Part shown: in pieces, positions 1-7,251 of the stretch | How the letters are laid out: each line of letters starts with the position of its first letter | Numbering within the stretch: position 1 is the first letter of the stretch | Assembly (NCBI GenBank): GCA_024641005.1 | Contig: JAHEDX010000033.1 | Span: 10,223-43,549 of the forward strand | Direction: 5' to 3' | DNA length: 33,327 nucleotides | DNA from: Acidimicrobiaceae bacterium | Lineage (GTDB): Bacteria > Actinomycetota > Acidimicrobiia > Acidimicrobiales > Ilumatobacteraceae | Made by a program: the position numbers and the translations under genes | The notes under the pieces: generated by a model | Told to the model about the DNA's origin: nothing | Seen by the model: only the letters and a program-made list of their open reading frames with translations | Databases searched by the model: none

Positions 1-516
1 GCGGGTGTGGCCGTGTGGTTCGGTGGAGCCGGCGACGTCGTCGGTGAATTACGCGGCGGCTGGTGCGGTGGAGCCGAATGCGGTGGTGGTGCCGGTCGAT
101 GCGACGGGTGAGGTGTGTGTGTCGTCGAAGGTGGCGTCCGATGTCGTGGTCGACGTGTCGGCGTGGTTCGACTCCGGTTTGCGCAGTGCGGTGGGTCGGT
201 TGGTCGATACGCGTGTGACGGGTGGTCGTTTGGGGGCGCGTGAGGTGTTGCGGGTGCCGGTGTTGGGTGTGGGTGGTGTGCCTGGTTCTGGTGTGGTGGG
301 TGTGGCGTTGAACGTGACGGCGGTGGGTACGGCTGGTCCTGGTTGGTTGCGGGTGTGGCCGTGTGGTTCGGTGGAGCCGGCGACGTCGTCGGTGAATTAC
401 GCGGCGGCTGGTGCGGTGGAGCCGAATGCGGTGGTGGTGCCGGTCGATGCGACGGGTGAGGTGTGTGTGCTGTCGAAGGTGGCGTCCGATGTCGTGGTCG
501 ACGTGATGGCATGGTT
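1..516 (+). repeat. Tandem 348-bp coding repeat, nearly identical copies
   Basis: Bases 1-168 recur almost unchanged at 349-516, giving a period of 348 bp (116 codons). The few differences include TCG versus CTG after the VCV codons and GTGTCGGCG versus GTGATGGCA near the end. Such nucleotide identity implies recent duplication or gene conversion. The array continues upstream of the window. Confidence 0.9.
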
Positions 517-595
517 CGACGGCGGCCTGCAAGGTGTGCCGGGTGCCCGAATCGTCGACACCCGAGTCGGCATCGGCCCCGTCCCGGCCCGCTGA
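2..595 (+). CDS. Secreted beta-repeat protein, C-terminal part (5' end outside window)
   Basis: The frame is open from the window edge to a TGA at 593-595, so only the C-terminus is seen. It contains one complete and one partial copy of a unit of about 116 residues. Each unit has the pattern VDTRV, then VALNVTAV, then WPCGS with NY-AAAG, then VCV, then VVVDV-AWFD. This pattern is common in tandem in secreted or cell-wall proteins of Actinobacteria; its function is not established to my knowledge. The protein ends shortly after a fresh VDTRVG motif, that is, at the start of another unit. Codons in the array are dominated by GTG, GGT and TTG, while the last 25 codons are C-rich like the rest of the window. 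The convergent neighbour is argJ. The family is reasonably sure; the role is unknown. Confidence 0.75.
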   Translation, partial: RVWPCGSVEPATSSVNYAAAGAVEPNAVVVPVDATGEVCVSSKVASDVVVDVSAWFDSGLRSAVGRLVDTRVTGGRLGAREVLRVPVLGVGGVPGSGVVGVALNVTAVGTAGPGWLRVWPCGSVEPATSSVNYAAAGAVEPNAVVVPVDATGEVCVLSKVASDVVVDVMAWFDGGLQGVPGARIVDTRVGIGPVPAR

Positions 596-681
596 CCCGG
601 CCGACCGGTCCGTGCGAACCCGGTGCGCGTCTGCCCGACGTGGGTCACGGGCGAGGGTGGCCCGAGCCGGCCCGCCGACGT

Positions 682-1839
682 TCAGGTCGTGTAGTCGGCG
701 TTGATACGGATGTAACCATCGGTGAGGTCACACCCCCACACGGTTGCGGTCGCCGATCCGGTGCCGAGACTGACATGGATGGTCACTTCGTCACCGCTCA
801 TGTAGTCGGACAGATCCGACAGCCCCGTCTCGTCGACCTGTTCGGGATACACCTCGGTCGTGCCGAACCGGATGACGACGTGGTCGGGGTCGATGTCGGT
901 GTCGTCGCTGCACTTGCCGACGGCCATCGCCACGCGGCCCCAGTTGGGGTCGGCACCGTGCACAGCGGTCTTGACGAGCGGGGAGTTGACGATCGCCTTC
1001 GCGACCCGCTTGGCCTGGGCTCGATCTCGTGCCCGGTCGACAAGCACTTCGATCAGGGTCTCGGCGCCCTCCCCGTCGGTCGCGATCATCTTCGTGAGCG
1101 CGAGGCAGACCTCGTCGAAGGCTCGCTCGACAGCGACGGGGTCTGCCGGCCCGGCGACGCCGCTGGCCAGGACCACCGCGGTGTCGCTCGTGGATGTGTC
1201 GGTGTCGATGCTGACGCAATTGAACGTACGATCGACGACCCGGCGGAACATCGTGTCGAGCTCGTCGGCGGGGATGTCGGCGTCGGTGAGGACGACGGCG
1301 ATCATGGTGGCCATGTCGGGTTCGATCATGCCGACACCCTTCGCGATACCGACGACCCGTGCCGTGCTGCCCTCGACCAGGGCCTCGGCGACCTTCGGCA
1401 CGGTGTCGGTGGTCATGATGCCGAGTGCTGCGCTGTCGGCCGACGTAGCCGAGGGGGTCGCCGGCAATGATGCGAGACCGATGCGTATGCGTTCCATCGG
1501 GTAGCGGCGGCCGATCACGCCGGTCGAGGCGACCAGCACGTCGGAGGGGTCGCAGCCGAGCCGGGCTGCCACACCGGTCACCAGCGTTCGGGCATCATCG
1601 AGACCAGTCGGGCCGTTGGCGACATTGGCGTTCTTCGACACGACCACCATTGCTCGAGCACGGTGATCAGCGAGATGCTCCCGACTGATCGCCACACTCG
1701 GCCCCGAGAAGCGGCTGCGGGTGAACACGCCTGCGGCCGGTACCGGGTGGTCGGTCGTGATCACCACGAAATCGTCGGTGTCGTCCTTGATGCCGATGTT
1801 CGCGACATGGCATCGGAAGCCAGATGGAAGGCTCGTCAC
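682..1839 (-). CDS. argJ: ArgJ-family glutamate N-acetyltransferase / amino-acid acetyltransferase
   Basis: 385 residues, the usual ArgJ length, starting at GTG 1839 with an AGGG just upstream. ArgJ moves acetyl from N-acetylornithine to glutamate in arginine synthesis, and the precursor cuts itself before a Thr nucleophile. The oxyanion-hole motif STGVIG (residues about 105-110), AKGVGMIEP, and the cleavage site MATM with Thr178 are present, as is the C-terminal GADPNWGR region. The usual NSGNAN motif reads VSKNAN here (about 67-72), which is unusual. No other arg gene lies in the window; it sits 21 bp behind a MarR regulator on the same strand. It is most likely ArgJ, but a paralogue with another acyl substrate is possible. 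Confidence 0.85.
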   Translation of the reverse strand: MTSLPSGFRCHVANIGIKDDTDDFVVITTDHPVPAAGVFTRSRFSGPSVAISREHLADHRARAMVVVSKNANVANGPTGLDDARTLVTGVAARLGCDPSDVLVASTGVIGRRYPMERIRIGLASLPATPSATSADSAALGIMTTDTVPKVAEALVEGSTARVVGIAKGVGMIEPDMATMIAVVLTDADIPADELDTMFRRVVDRTFNCVSIDTDTSTSDTAVVLASGVAGPADPVAVERAFDEVCLALTKMIATDGEGAETLIEVLVDRARDRAQAKRVAKAIVNSPLVKTAVHGADPNWGRVAMAVGKCSDDTDIDPDHVVIRFGTTEVYPEQVDETGLSDLSDYMSGDEVTIHVSLGTGSATATVWGCDLTDGYIRINADYTT

Positions 1840-1860
1840 AGCCCTGTGTCTAGCAGTCGG

Positions 1861-2328
1861 TCAGGCGTCGAGTGCAGCTCGGATCTTGGCGAAGATGCCG
1901 GCCATCGCCTCGAGGTCCGAGCGGTCGAGCTGGTCGATGATGCGTCGGCGAACGCTTGCGACATGAAGTGGTGCGGCCAGCTCGAGCCGGGCACGGCCGG
2001 CGTCGGTCAACACAGCGAGCATCACGCGGCGATCGGCATCCGAGCTGCGGCGATCGACCCAACCCGCGTTGACCAGGCCGTCGAGACGCCGGGTGAGCCC
2101 GCTGGGTGACAGTTGCAGGAGCCCGGCGAGGTCGCACATGCGCATCGCGTGATCGCTGGCCCCCGACAGGTACACGAAGACCTGGTAGTCGCCCAATGAC
2201 AACCCGACGGGGGAGAGGTCGTGAGCGAGCGCCGTCATCAGGTCGCCCTGGGTCTCGACGAATGCCAACCACGCAGACATCTCGACGTCGTCGAGCCAGC
2301 GTGCCGGTTCGGTGGTCGGGGCGGCCAT
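1861..2328 (-). CDS. MarR-family transcriptional regulator
   Basis: 155 residues from ATG 2328. The frame stays open further upstream, but that extension runs across the yceI start, and a TACACT box lies 7 nt before this ATG. The winged-helix core is visible: GLSLGDYQVFVYLSG, the recognition region LLQLSPSGLTRRLDGLVNAG, then the wing W-VDRRSSDADRRV and a C-terminal dimer helix. MarR proteins bind palindromes as dimers and usually repress themselves and a divergent gene. That fits here: yceI is divergent, and paired inverted repeats fill the 91-bp gap. argJ follows 21 bp downstream and may be co-transcribed. The ligand is unknown. Confidence 0.88.
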   Translation of the reverse strand: MAAPTTEPARWLDDVEMSAWLAFVETQGDLMTALAHDLSPVGLSLGDYQVFVYLSGASDHAMRMCDLAGLLQLSPSGLTRRLDGLVNAGWVDRRSSDADRRVMLAVLTDAGRARLELAAPLHVASVRRRIIDQLDRSDLEAMAGIFAKIRAALDA

Positions 2329-2335
2329 GACGAAG

Positions 2336-2341
2336 AGTGTA
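2336..2341 (-). promoter_or_regulatory. -10 box of the marR gene (leaderless)
   Basis: TACACT on the minus strand, 7 nt before ATG 2328. It overlaps the near-palindrome at 2338-2351. Confidence 0.5.
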
Positions 2342-2351
2342 CATATGCACA
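2338..2351. promoter_or_regulatory. Near-palindromic operator candidate
   Basis: TGTACAT followed by ATGCACA, which are complementary at 6 of 7 positions. It lies over the marR -10 box, so binding here would block marR transcription. Confidence 0.35.
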
Positions 2352-2355
2352 ACTG

Positions 2356-2367
2356 TTGTGATCGCAA
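2356..2367. promoter_or_regulatory. MarR operator candidate, copy 1
   Basis: TTGTGATCGCAA matches the second site at 2384-2395 in 10 of 12 positions (consensus TTGYGANCGCAA). It coincides with a possible -35 (TTGTGA, 2356-2361) for yceI, 17 bp before TATTGT at 2379-2384. Confidence 0.5.
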
Positions 2368-2383
2368 GTAAGGGAGGGTATTG

Positions 2384-2395
2384 TTGCGAGCGCAA
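2384..2395. promoter_or_regulatory. MarR operator candidate, copy 2
   Basis: TTGCG-AG-CGCAA is a perfect inverted repeat, 28 bp from copy 1. It overlaps the end of the putative yceI -10 and the expected transcription start. Confidence 0.5.
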
Positions 2396-2419
2396 GAATA
2401 TCTCGAAAGGAACCCCCCA

Positions 2420-2989
2420 ATGTCAACGACAACAATGTTCGAGGCAGCGACCTCCGACCTCCGCCTGCCGGCGGGAACATGGGAGGTCGACCCCGTCCAT
2501 TCGCGGATCGGCTTCGTGGCTCGCCACATGATGGTGACCAAGGTGCGAGGCTCGTTCGACGAGTACTCCGCAGACGTCCACATCGCCGACGACCTGACAC
2601 AGTCCACCCTGGTGGCCGAGGTGCAGATGGCATCGATCGACACCGGCAACGTGGATCGCGACGGTCATCTCCGCACCAACGACTTCTTCGCGGTCGAGCA
2701 GTACCCGACGATGGCGCTCCGTTCGACGGGCTTCGGCGTCGATGGCGCGGGCATCGCCATGCGCGCCGATCTGACGATCAAGGGCGTGACGAAGCCAGTC
2801 GTGTTCTCACTCGAGTTCGACGGCGTCGGCCAGGACCCATGGGGTGCGACACGGGCCGGCTTCTCGGCGACGGCGACCATCAACCGCACCGACTTCGGGG
2901 TCGAGTTCAACGCTCCGCTCGAGACCGGTGGCGTACTCGTGGGCGAGAAGATCCAGATCGAACTGGACGTTCAGCTCGTCAAGCGCTGA
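2420..2989 (+). CDS. YceI-family lipid-binding protein
   Basis: 189 residues. The start at ATG 2420 is chosen because AAAGGAA lies 7 nt upstream. The YceI fold is a lipocalin-like beta barrel that binds polyisoprenoid or other amphiphilic molecules. The N-terminal signature GTWEVDPVHSRIGFVARH is clear, followed by KVRGSF, the TGNVDRDGHLRTNDFF segment and the C-terminal barrel strands. No signal peptide is seen, so it is probably cytoplasmic, unlike E. coli YceI. It is divergent from a MarR regulator, a common pairing in actinobacteria, which suggests induction by a small hydrophobic compound or stress. The exact ligand is unknown. Confidence 0.9.
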   Translation: MSTTTMFEAATSDLRLPAGTWEVDPVHSRIGFVARHMMVTKVRGSFDEYSADVHIADDLTQSTLVAEVQMASIDTGNVDRDGHLRTNDFFAVEQYPTMALRSTGFGVDGAGIAMRADLTIKGVTKPVVFSLEFDGVGQDPWGATRAGFSATATINRTDFGVEFNAPLETGGVLVGEKIQIELDVQLVKR

Positions 2990-2996
2990 CGCGATC

Positions 2997-3064
2997 GCTG
3001 ACCGGACGGCGATGCCGTAACGGGATGGTGCCAGGAACCAGTCGTTACGGCGTTGCCGGTCAGC
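2997..3064. terminator. Bidirectional stem-loop between convergent genes
   Basis: GCTGACCGG at 2997-3005 pairs with CCGGTCAGC at 3056-3064, and GCCGTAACG at 3014-3022 pairs with CGTTACGGC at 3043-3051. The two 9-bp stems are separated by an asymmetric internal loop and capped by a 20-nt loop. It overlaps the stop codon of the minus-strand gene (3060-3062). Confidence 0.6.
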
Positions 3065-3962
3065 GCCCGAGCACCGCGTGCAATGCGGTGTCGAGATCGG
3101 CGTGAAGAAACTCGTAACCGTCGCCCTGCAGTACCGTCGGTAGCACTCGCTGGCCTTCGAACAGCAACGCGTCGGCCAGTTCCGAACCCAGTAGCAGCCT
3201 GGGGCCGAACGAAGGCACCGGGATCGCGGACGGACGCCCGAGCACCCTGGCGAGCGCTGTGGCGAAATCCGCGTTCCGGACGGGGTTGGGCGCGGTCAGG
3301 TTGACCGGTCCCGACACGGTGCTCGTCAGCAAGTGCTCGATCGCTCGAACGTGATCGTCGATCGAGACCCAACTCATCCATTGTCGACCCGTACCGAATC
3401 GGCCCCCTGCTCCGAGTTTGAACAGCGGCAGCATCTTCTTGAGTGCTCCGCCGTCCCGGCTGAGCACGACGCCCGTGCGTATGTGGGCGACGCGGATTCC
3501 CGCTTCCTCGGCGAGGGAGGTGCTCGCCTCCCAGGCGCGGCAGACGTCGGCGAGGAAACCGCTGCCGCCATCGGACGATTCGTCGACGGTCTCGTCGGCG
3601 CGATCACCGTAGAAACCGACCGCCGAGCCGCTGATCAGCGTTTGCGGCCCGTCGTCGCCGAGTTCGGCCATGGTCGCGGCGAGCAGCGTGGTGGTCTGCA
3701 CCCGGCTGCTCAGCACCAGCTGCTTGTAGGCCGTGGTCCATCGGTGATCGCCGATGCCGGCGCCCGCGAGATGAATGATCGCGTCGAGCTCGCAGAGTGC
3801 TCGACGGTCGACGGTGCCGCTGGCCGGATCCCACGCGATCTCGCTCGATGCCAACCGCGGTTCGCGGCGAACGATCGGGCGAGCAGTGTGACCATTCGCT
3901 GTCAGAGCAGTGACCACTGCAGTGCCGATCAAACCTGATGAGCCGGTGATTCCCACGCGCAT
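3060..3962 (-). CDS. TIGR01777-family epimerase-like protein (YfcH/SulA type)
   Basis: 300 residues from ATG 3962, supported by a TAGCGT box 7 nt upstream and by the N-terminus MRVGITGSSGLIG typical of the family. The Rossmann nucleotide-binding loop GSSGLIG is at residues 7-13. The family motif SGSAVGFYGDR follows, then HIRTGVVLS, and a C-terminal DUF1731-like segment with LLLGSELADALLFEGQRV. These proteins are extended SDR enzymes related to nucleotide-sugar epimerases; their reaction is not established. It converges with yceI over a shared stem-loop. Confidence 0.88.
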   Translation of the reverse strand: MRVGITGSSGLIGTAVVTALTANGHTARPIVRREPRLASSEIAWDPASGTVDRRALCELDAIIHLAGAGIGDHRWTTAYKQLVLSSRVQTTTLLAATMAELGDDGPQTLISGSAVGFYGDRADETVDESSDGGSGFLADVCRAWEASTSLAEEAGIRVAHIRTGVVLSRDGGALKKMLPLFKLGAGGRFGTGRQWMSWVSIDDHVRAIEHLLTSTVSGPVNLTAPNPVRNADFATALARVLGRPSAIPVPSFGPRLLLGSELADALLFEGQRVLPTVLQGDGYEFLHADLDTALHAVLGR

Positions 3963-3969
3963 CTCGACG

Positions 3970-3975
3970 ACGCTA
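3970..3975 (-). promoter_or_regulatory. -10 box, leaderless start
   Basis: TAGCGT on the minus strand, 7 nt before ATG 3962. The same hexamer precedes the divergent gene at 4096. Confidence 0.5.
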
Positions 3976-4081
3976 CGAGCTTTTGGAGTGGTTGGCGGTT
4001 CAAGCAGCGCTGCCGGGCTTCCGATGAGGTTCACATGAGGCGACGATCGACAAACGCCAGACTTGCCGGGGCGCCGTTGGC

Positions 4082-4087
4082 TAGCGT
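4082..4087 (+). promoter_or_regulatory. -10 box, leaderless start
   Basis: TAGCGT, 8 nt before ATG 4096. It favours that start over the upstream in-frame TTG at 4063. Confidence 0.5.
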
Positions 4088-4095
4088 CGATATCG

Positions 4096-6333
4096 ATGCG
4101 TGACGACAGCCCCTGGCAACCACCGGTGGAGGACGGCGCCGACTCAGCTCCGGCCCAGAGCGACCTCTCGCTGCCGCGCCTGCCATCGCCCCCGGGTGTG
4201 ACCTCTCATCCGCTTCCCGCGCCTGTGGCACCGACGACGCCATCGGCACCCCCGGTGCCGTCGGCATCCTCTACGCCGGTGATCCCCTCACCTCCTGACG
4301 CTGCGCCCACGCTCCCGTCGCTTCCAGATCCTGCGCCGGTGCCGTCGGGCATGGTGGTGACACAGGCGTCTTCTGCCCCGGTCCTGCCGGCACCCGCGGC
4401 GACCCCGCAATCGGTGTGGGCTCCCGGCGGCCCGTCGATGACCCACACGTCGATTCCCGCAACGTCCGCGGCTCCACTGGATCCGCCGTCGGTGGCGGTC
4501 GAGGCGAGCATGACCGCCCCGAGCGATACCGATGCAGGTCGGCCGGAGTCGCTCGTCGTCGAATCCGCCGGCGAAGCATTCATCGCGCCGGTCCTTTCGT
4601 CGCCGCCTCGCGGCCGCCGATCGAAGCGGCTGGTCGGAGCCGCCGTGGTGGCGGTTCTCGCCGTCGGCGCGGCCGGCGTGTTCGCAGTCGCGAACCTCAC
4701 CAGGTCGACGACCGGTGGTTCGGAGACGCCGACAGACCTCGGCAGCGCATTGCTCGCAGCAGTCGAGTCCGAAGACGTGCTCGGAGTGATCGATGTCCTG
4801 CTTCCTGGGGAGCGTGACGCACTCGGCGAGCCGTTCGTCGAACTCGTGTCCGAACTGCAACGACTCGATGTGCTCGGCCCGACCGACTTGTCCCGGATCG
4901 CCGGGCTCGACGTCACCCTGACCAACGAGACGGTCCGTACCGAGCCCACCAATGTCGACGACATCGTGAACGTCGCGATGGCCGCCGATGTCGAAATCAG
5001 CATCGACGGAGCCACCCTGCCGATCGGCGAACTCATCACCGACAACATGCCTGAGGACATGTTGACCGAGATGCGCGGCACACGCATCACCGACACCAGC
5101 GAGTTCGACGTCACCCTCACCGCCGTACGCGAAGACGGTCGTTGGTACTTCAGTCTGTTGCATTCGATCGCCGAACTCGCCCGCGCCGACCTCGGGGGCG
5201 ACCTCGGCGTCCCGGTCGACGGGCTCGGTTCCGAGGGCGCCGACACCCCCGAAGCGGCGATCGATCAGGTGCTCGGCTCGATCGAAACTCTCGACCTCGT
5301 CGGCATGATCCGTCTGCTCGACCCCAACGAGGCAGCGGCGCTGCAACGGTATGCCCCGCTGTTCATCGACGACGCCCAGGCGGCACTCGACGATGTCCCA
5401 CTCCAGTGGAACATCGACGACAGCGCGATTCGAGTCGAAGGATCCGGTGACCAACGGACGGTCTTGTTCGATGCGCTCGCGATCGACGGAACGATCGACG
5501 GTTCACCCTTCTCGTTCGCCTATGACGGCGAGTGCGTCAGCGCCGAGATGGACGGCGAGCATCTCGAGCAATGCGGCGCAGTAGGCGGAATCAGCGATGT
5601 CGAAGGCATCTTCGGCGAGCAACCCGAGCTCATGCGTTTGATCGAAGTCGTCCAATCGGCGTTCGCCGACATCGAGCCGGTCGGCCTCGAACTCCGCTCA
5701 CGCGACGGGCTGTGGTTCATCAGCCCGATCGCCACGATGACCGGCGGGATGCTGGCCTTTCTCGGGGCGCTCGATCGTCAGGAACTCGACAGCATCATCG
5801 AGGCGGCACGACCAGTCTTCGATTCGTTCCAGGACGACATCTTCGGCACGATCGACGATCTGGCGGGCTCGAGCGATTTCGAGGTGGTCGCCCCGATCGA
5901 ATCCGACGATCCTTCGAGCATCGATCAACCCGACCAACCCGACGGGGCCGTCGGAGCCGACGGCGGTTGGCTCGACTGCTACGACCTGGATGCCATCGAT
6001 GCGACCGCCTGCTTCGAGTCGTTCGTGACAGCTGGTGACATCACCGCCGACTACGTTCCGGTCGTACTGCGTCACCCCGAGTGTGGCTACGCAGAGGTCG
6101 CCTGGAGCGGCGCCGTGTACGAGCTCGCCGATGACGAGTTCATCGCCGCCGCAGAAGCGGCCCGGCCATGCTTCCTCGGCCTCGTCGATCGTGGTGAGAT
6201 CGAGGCGTGGGAGCTGCCGGCCGAGATCGCCCACCTCGAATGCTTCGAGGGTCGCAACTGGTACCGCGTGTTCGACGACCCCGAGTACGACGCCAGATTC
6301 GAGGCGTGCCGTAGCGCAGCCGAGAGCGGTTAG
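4096..6333 (+). CDS. Large membrane-anchored Pro-rich protein of unknown function
   Basis: 745 residues from ATG 4096. Residues 1-170 are a low-complexity Pro/Ala/Ser-rich segment, probably cytoplasmic. A basic stretch RGRRSKR then leads into one transmembrane helix (about 179-200, LVGAAVVAVLAVGAAGVFAV). The remaining 540 residues should be extracytoplasmic and are acidic. They contain two related modules with LLAAVESEDVLGVIDVLLPGE and VLGSIETLDLVGMIRLLDPNE at equivalent places, suggesting an internal duplication. The last 120 residues carry about six Cys and look like a separate small domain. I do not recognise the family. The topology resembles actinobacterial envelope proteins with a long Pro-rich cytoplasmic tail. 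Flanking genes give no clear functional link. Confidence 0.85.
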   Translation: MRDDSPWQPPVEDGADSAPAQSDLSLPRLPSPPGVTSHPLPAPVAPTTPSAPPVPSASSTPVIPSPPDAAPTLPSLPDPAPVPSGMVVTQASSAPVLPAPAATPQSVWAPGGPSMTHTSIPATSAAPLDPPSVAVEASMTAPSDTDAGRPESLVVESAGEAFIAPVLSSPPRGRRSKRLVGAAVVAVLAVGAAGVFAVANLTRSTTGGSETPTDLGSALLAAVESEDVLGVIDVLLPGERDALGEPFVELVSELQRLDVLGPTDLSRIAGLDVTLTNETVRTEPTNVDDIVNVAMAADVEISIDGATLPIGELITDNMPEDMLTEMRGTRITDTSEFDVTLTAVREDGRWYFSLLHSIAELARADLGGDLGVPVDGLGSEGADTPEAAIDQVLGSIETLDLVGMIRLLDPNEAAALQRYAPLFIDDAQAALDDVPLQWNIDDSAIRVEGSGDQRTVLFDALAIDGTIDGSPFSFAYDGECVSAEMDGEHLEQCGAVGGISDVEGIFGEQPELMRLIEVVQSAFADIEPVGLELRSRDGLWFISPIATMTGGMLAFLGALDRQELDSIIEAARPVFDSFQDDIFGTIDDLAGSSDFEVVAPIESDDPSSIDQPDQPDGAVGADGGWLDCYDLDAIDATACFESFVTAGDITADYVPVVLRHPECGYAEVAWSGAVYELADDEFIAAAEAARPCFLGLVDRGEIEAWELPAEIAHLECFEGRNWYRVFDDPEYDARFEACRSAAESG

Positions 6334-6352
6334 ACCGAACGCGAGAGTGCAT

Positions 6353-6371
6353 CGGAGCAGCACCAGCTCCG
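6353..6371 (+). terminator. Possible terminator hairpin
   Basis: CGGAGC and GCTCCG pair around a 7-nt loop, 20 bp after the stop at 6333. There is no T-run. The rest of 6334-6502 holds only a 12-bp tandem duplication. Confidence 0.3.
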
Positions 6372-6395
6372 GGTCTGATGTGGGGTCTGATGTGG
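6372..6395 (+). repeat. 12-bp tandem duplication
   Basis: GGTCTGATGTGG occurs twice head to tail in the gap between convergent genes. Confidence 0.8.
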
Positions 6396-6502
6396 CCTTC
6401 TGAAGCACATGCCGCGTTCGCTCTCCCGGTGACGTCGATCATCAGGTCGGCCATCTCGCGGCGGGGGCCGTCGCCCGAGGCGACCGGCGCTGGTTCGCCG
6501 GG

Positions 6503-7075
6503 TCACCCGAGCGCGGCGCGGATCAACGAATCGAGGAGCACGTCGTCGGCCGCTCCGTACAGCGTCTGTACCTCACCGTCCGGGAGGATCAGCGCGAGCG
6601 CCGGCTGTGTCGCCACATCGAAACGTGTGAACACCTCCGCGGCATCGTCATTGATCTGCGGGAACGTCAACGAGTACTTGTCGATGAACGCTTCGAACTC
6701 ATCCTCGGTGCCGCTCCACGCGACGCCGACGAACTCGGCCTGACCGGCCCATCTTTGTGCTGCTTCCTCGACCGAGGAAGCTTCCCGATTGCAGGTGCTT
6801 CACCAGGGAGCCCAGAACCAGAGCAGTACCGGACGCCCGGCAAGGGTGGTCAGCTCGATATCGCCTCCGCCCACGAGCGGGGCGGCGAACTTCAGTGCCT
6901 CGGGAATCTCGGCCGATCCGAGGGGCGACTGTGTCGGCGATGAAGGGGGCGCCGGCGTCGCGGCCGCCGAGACCGCTGGCATCGAAGTTTCGACCGGCTC
7001 GGCCTCGGTGCCGTCGGCGCCGCCACACGAAACGAGCACGCCGACTGCGACGAGGGGGAGAACGGCTCGCTTCAC
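6503..7075 (-). CDS. Selenocysteine-containing thioredoxin-fold lipoprotein (MPT53/TlpA/DsbE-like), UGA at codon 92
   Basis: Read through an in-frame TGA (6800-6802), the gene encodes 190 residues and ends at TGA 6503-6505. The start is GTG 7075, with TACGGT 7 nt upstream. Residues 1-16 are a lipoprotein signal (basic MKR, hydrophobic core, LVSC lipobox), followed by a Thr/Pro/Ala-rich linker. The thioredoxin domain reads PVLLWFWAPW-U-STC, where secreted thiol oxidoreductases such as M. tuberculosis MPT53 have WFWTPWCPFC. The TGA therefore replaces the first active-site Cys, giving Sec92-S-T-Cys95. Downstream come VGVAWSG, FIDKYSLTFPQIND and VATQPAL with the expected cis-Pro. All 98 codons after the TGA stay in frame and look coding. 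A SECIS-like hairpin starts 18 nt after the TGA. Expected role: thiol-disulfide or peroxide chemistry outside the membrane. The alternative is a recent TGC-to-TGA nonsense mutation. Confidence 0.8.
6762..6781 (-). promoter_or_regulatory. Bacterial SECIS-like hairpin
   Basis: In the mRNA, GCUUCCUC pairs perfectly with GAGGAAGC around the tetraloop GGUC. The loop begins 26 nt after the UGA at 6800-6802. GGUC is also the apical loop of the E. coli fdhF SECIS, where its G and U contact SelB. The spacing fits the broad range accepted for bacterial SECIS elements. Confidence 0.7.
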
Positions 7076-7082
7076 GAGTGCG

Positions 7083-7088
7083 ACCGTA
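7083..7088 (-). promoter_or_regulatory. -10 box of the selenoprotein gene
   Basis: TACGGT on the minus strand, 7 nt before GTG 7075. It supports this start, which also gives a proper lipoprotein signal. Confidence 0.5.
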
Positions 7089-7251
7089 GCTGGCAGTCCT
7101 CGCCGTTCGGGTTCGACGATCCAACCGTTTCCGAATCGTTCAGATCTGCTCGAAGGCGGCCGACCACGAGGCCGACTGCAACCCACCGGTACCGGCGCGA
7201 CGCTCCGTCGAGCGCGCGAAAGTTCGGTCGGTCGTTAGCCTTGACGGCCGG

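Noticed and set aside
6800..6802. TGA as a simple nonsense mutation ending a 91-residue lipoprotein
   Set aside because: The frame stays open and protein-like for 98 more codons, the TGA sits exactly at an active-site Cys, and a SECIS-like hairpin follows. Not fully excluded without the Sec machinery genes.
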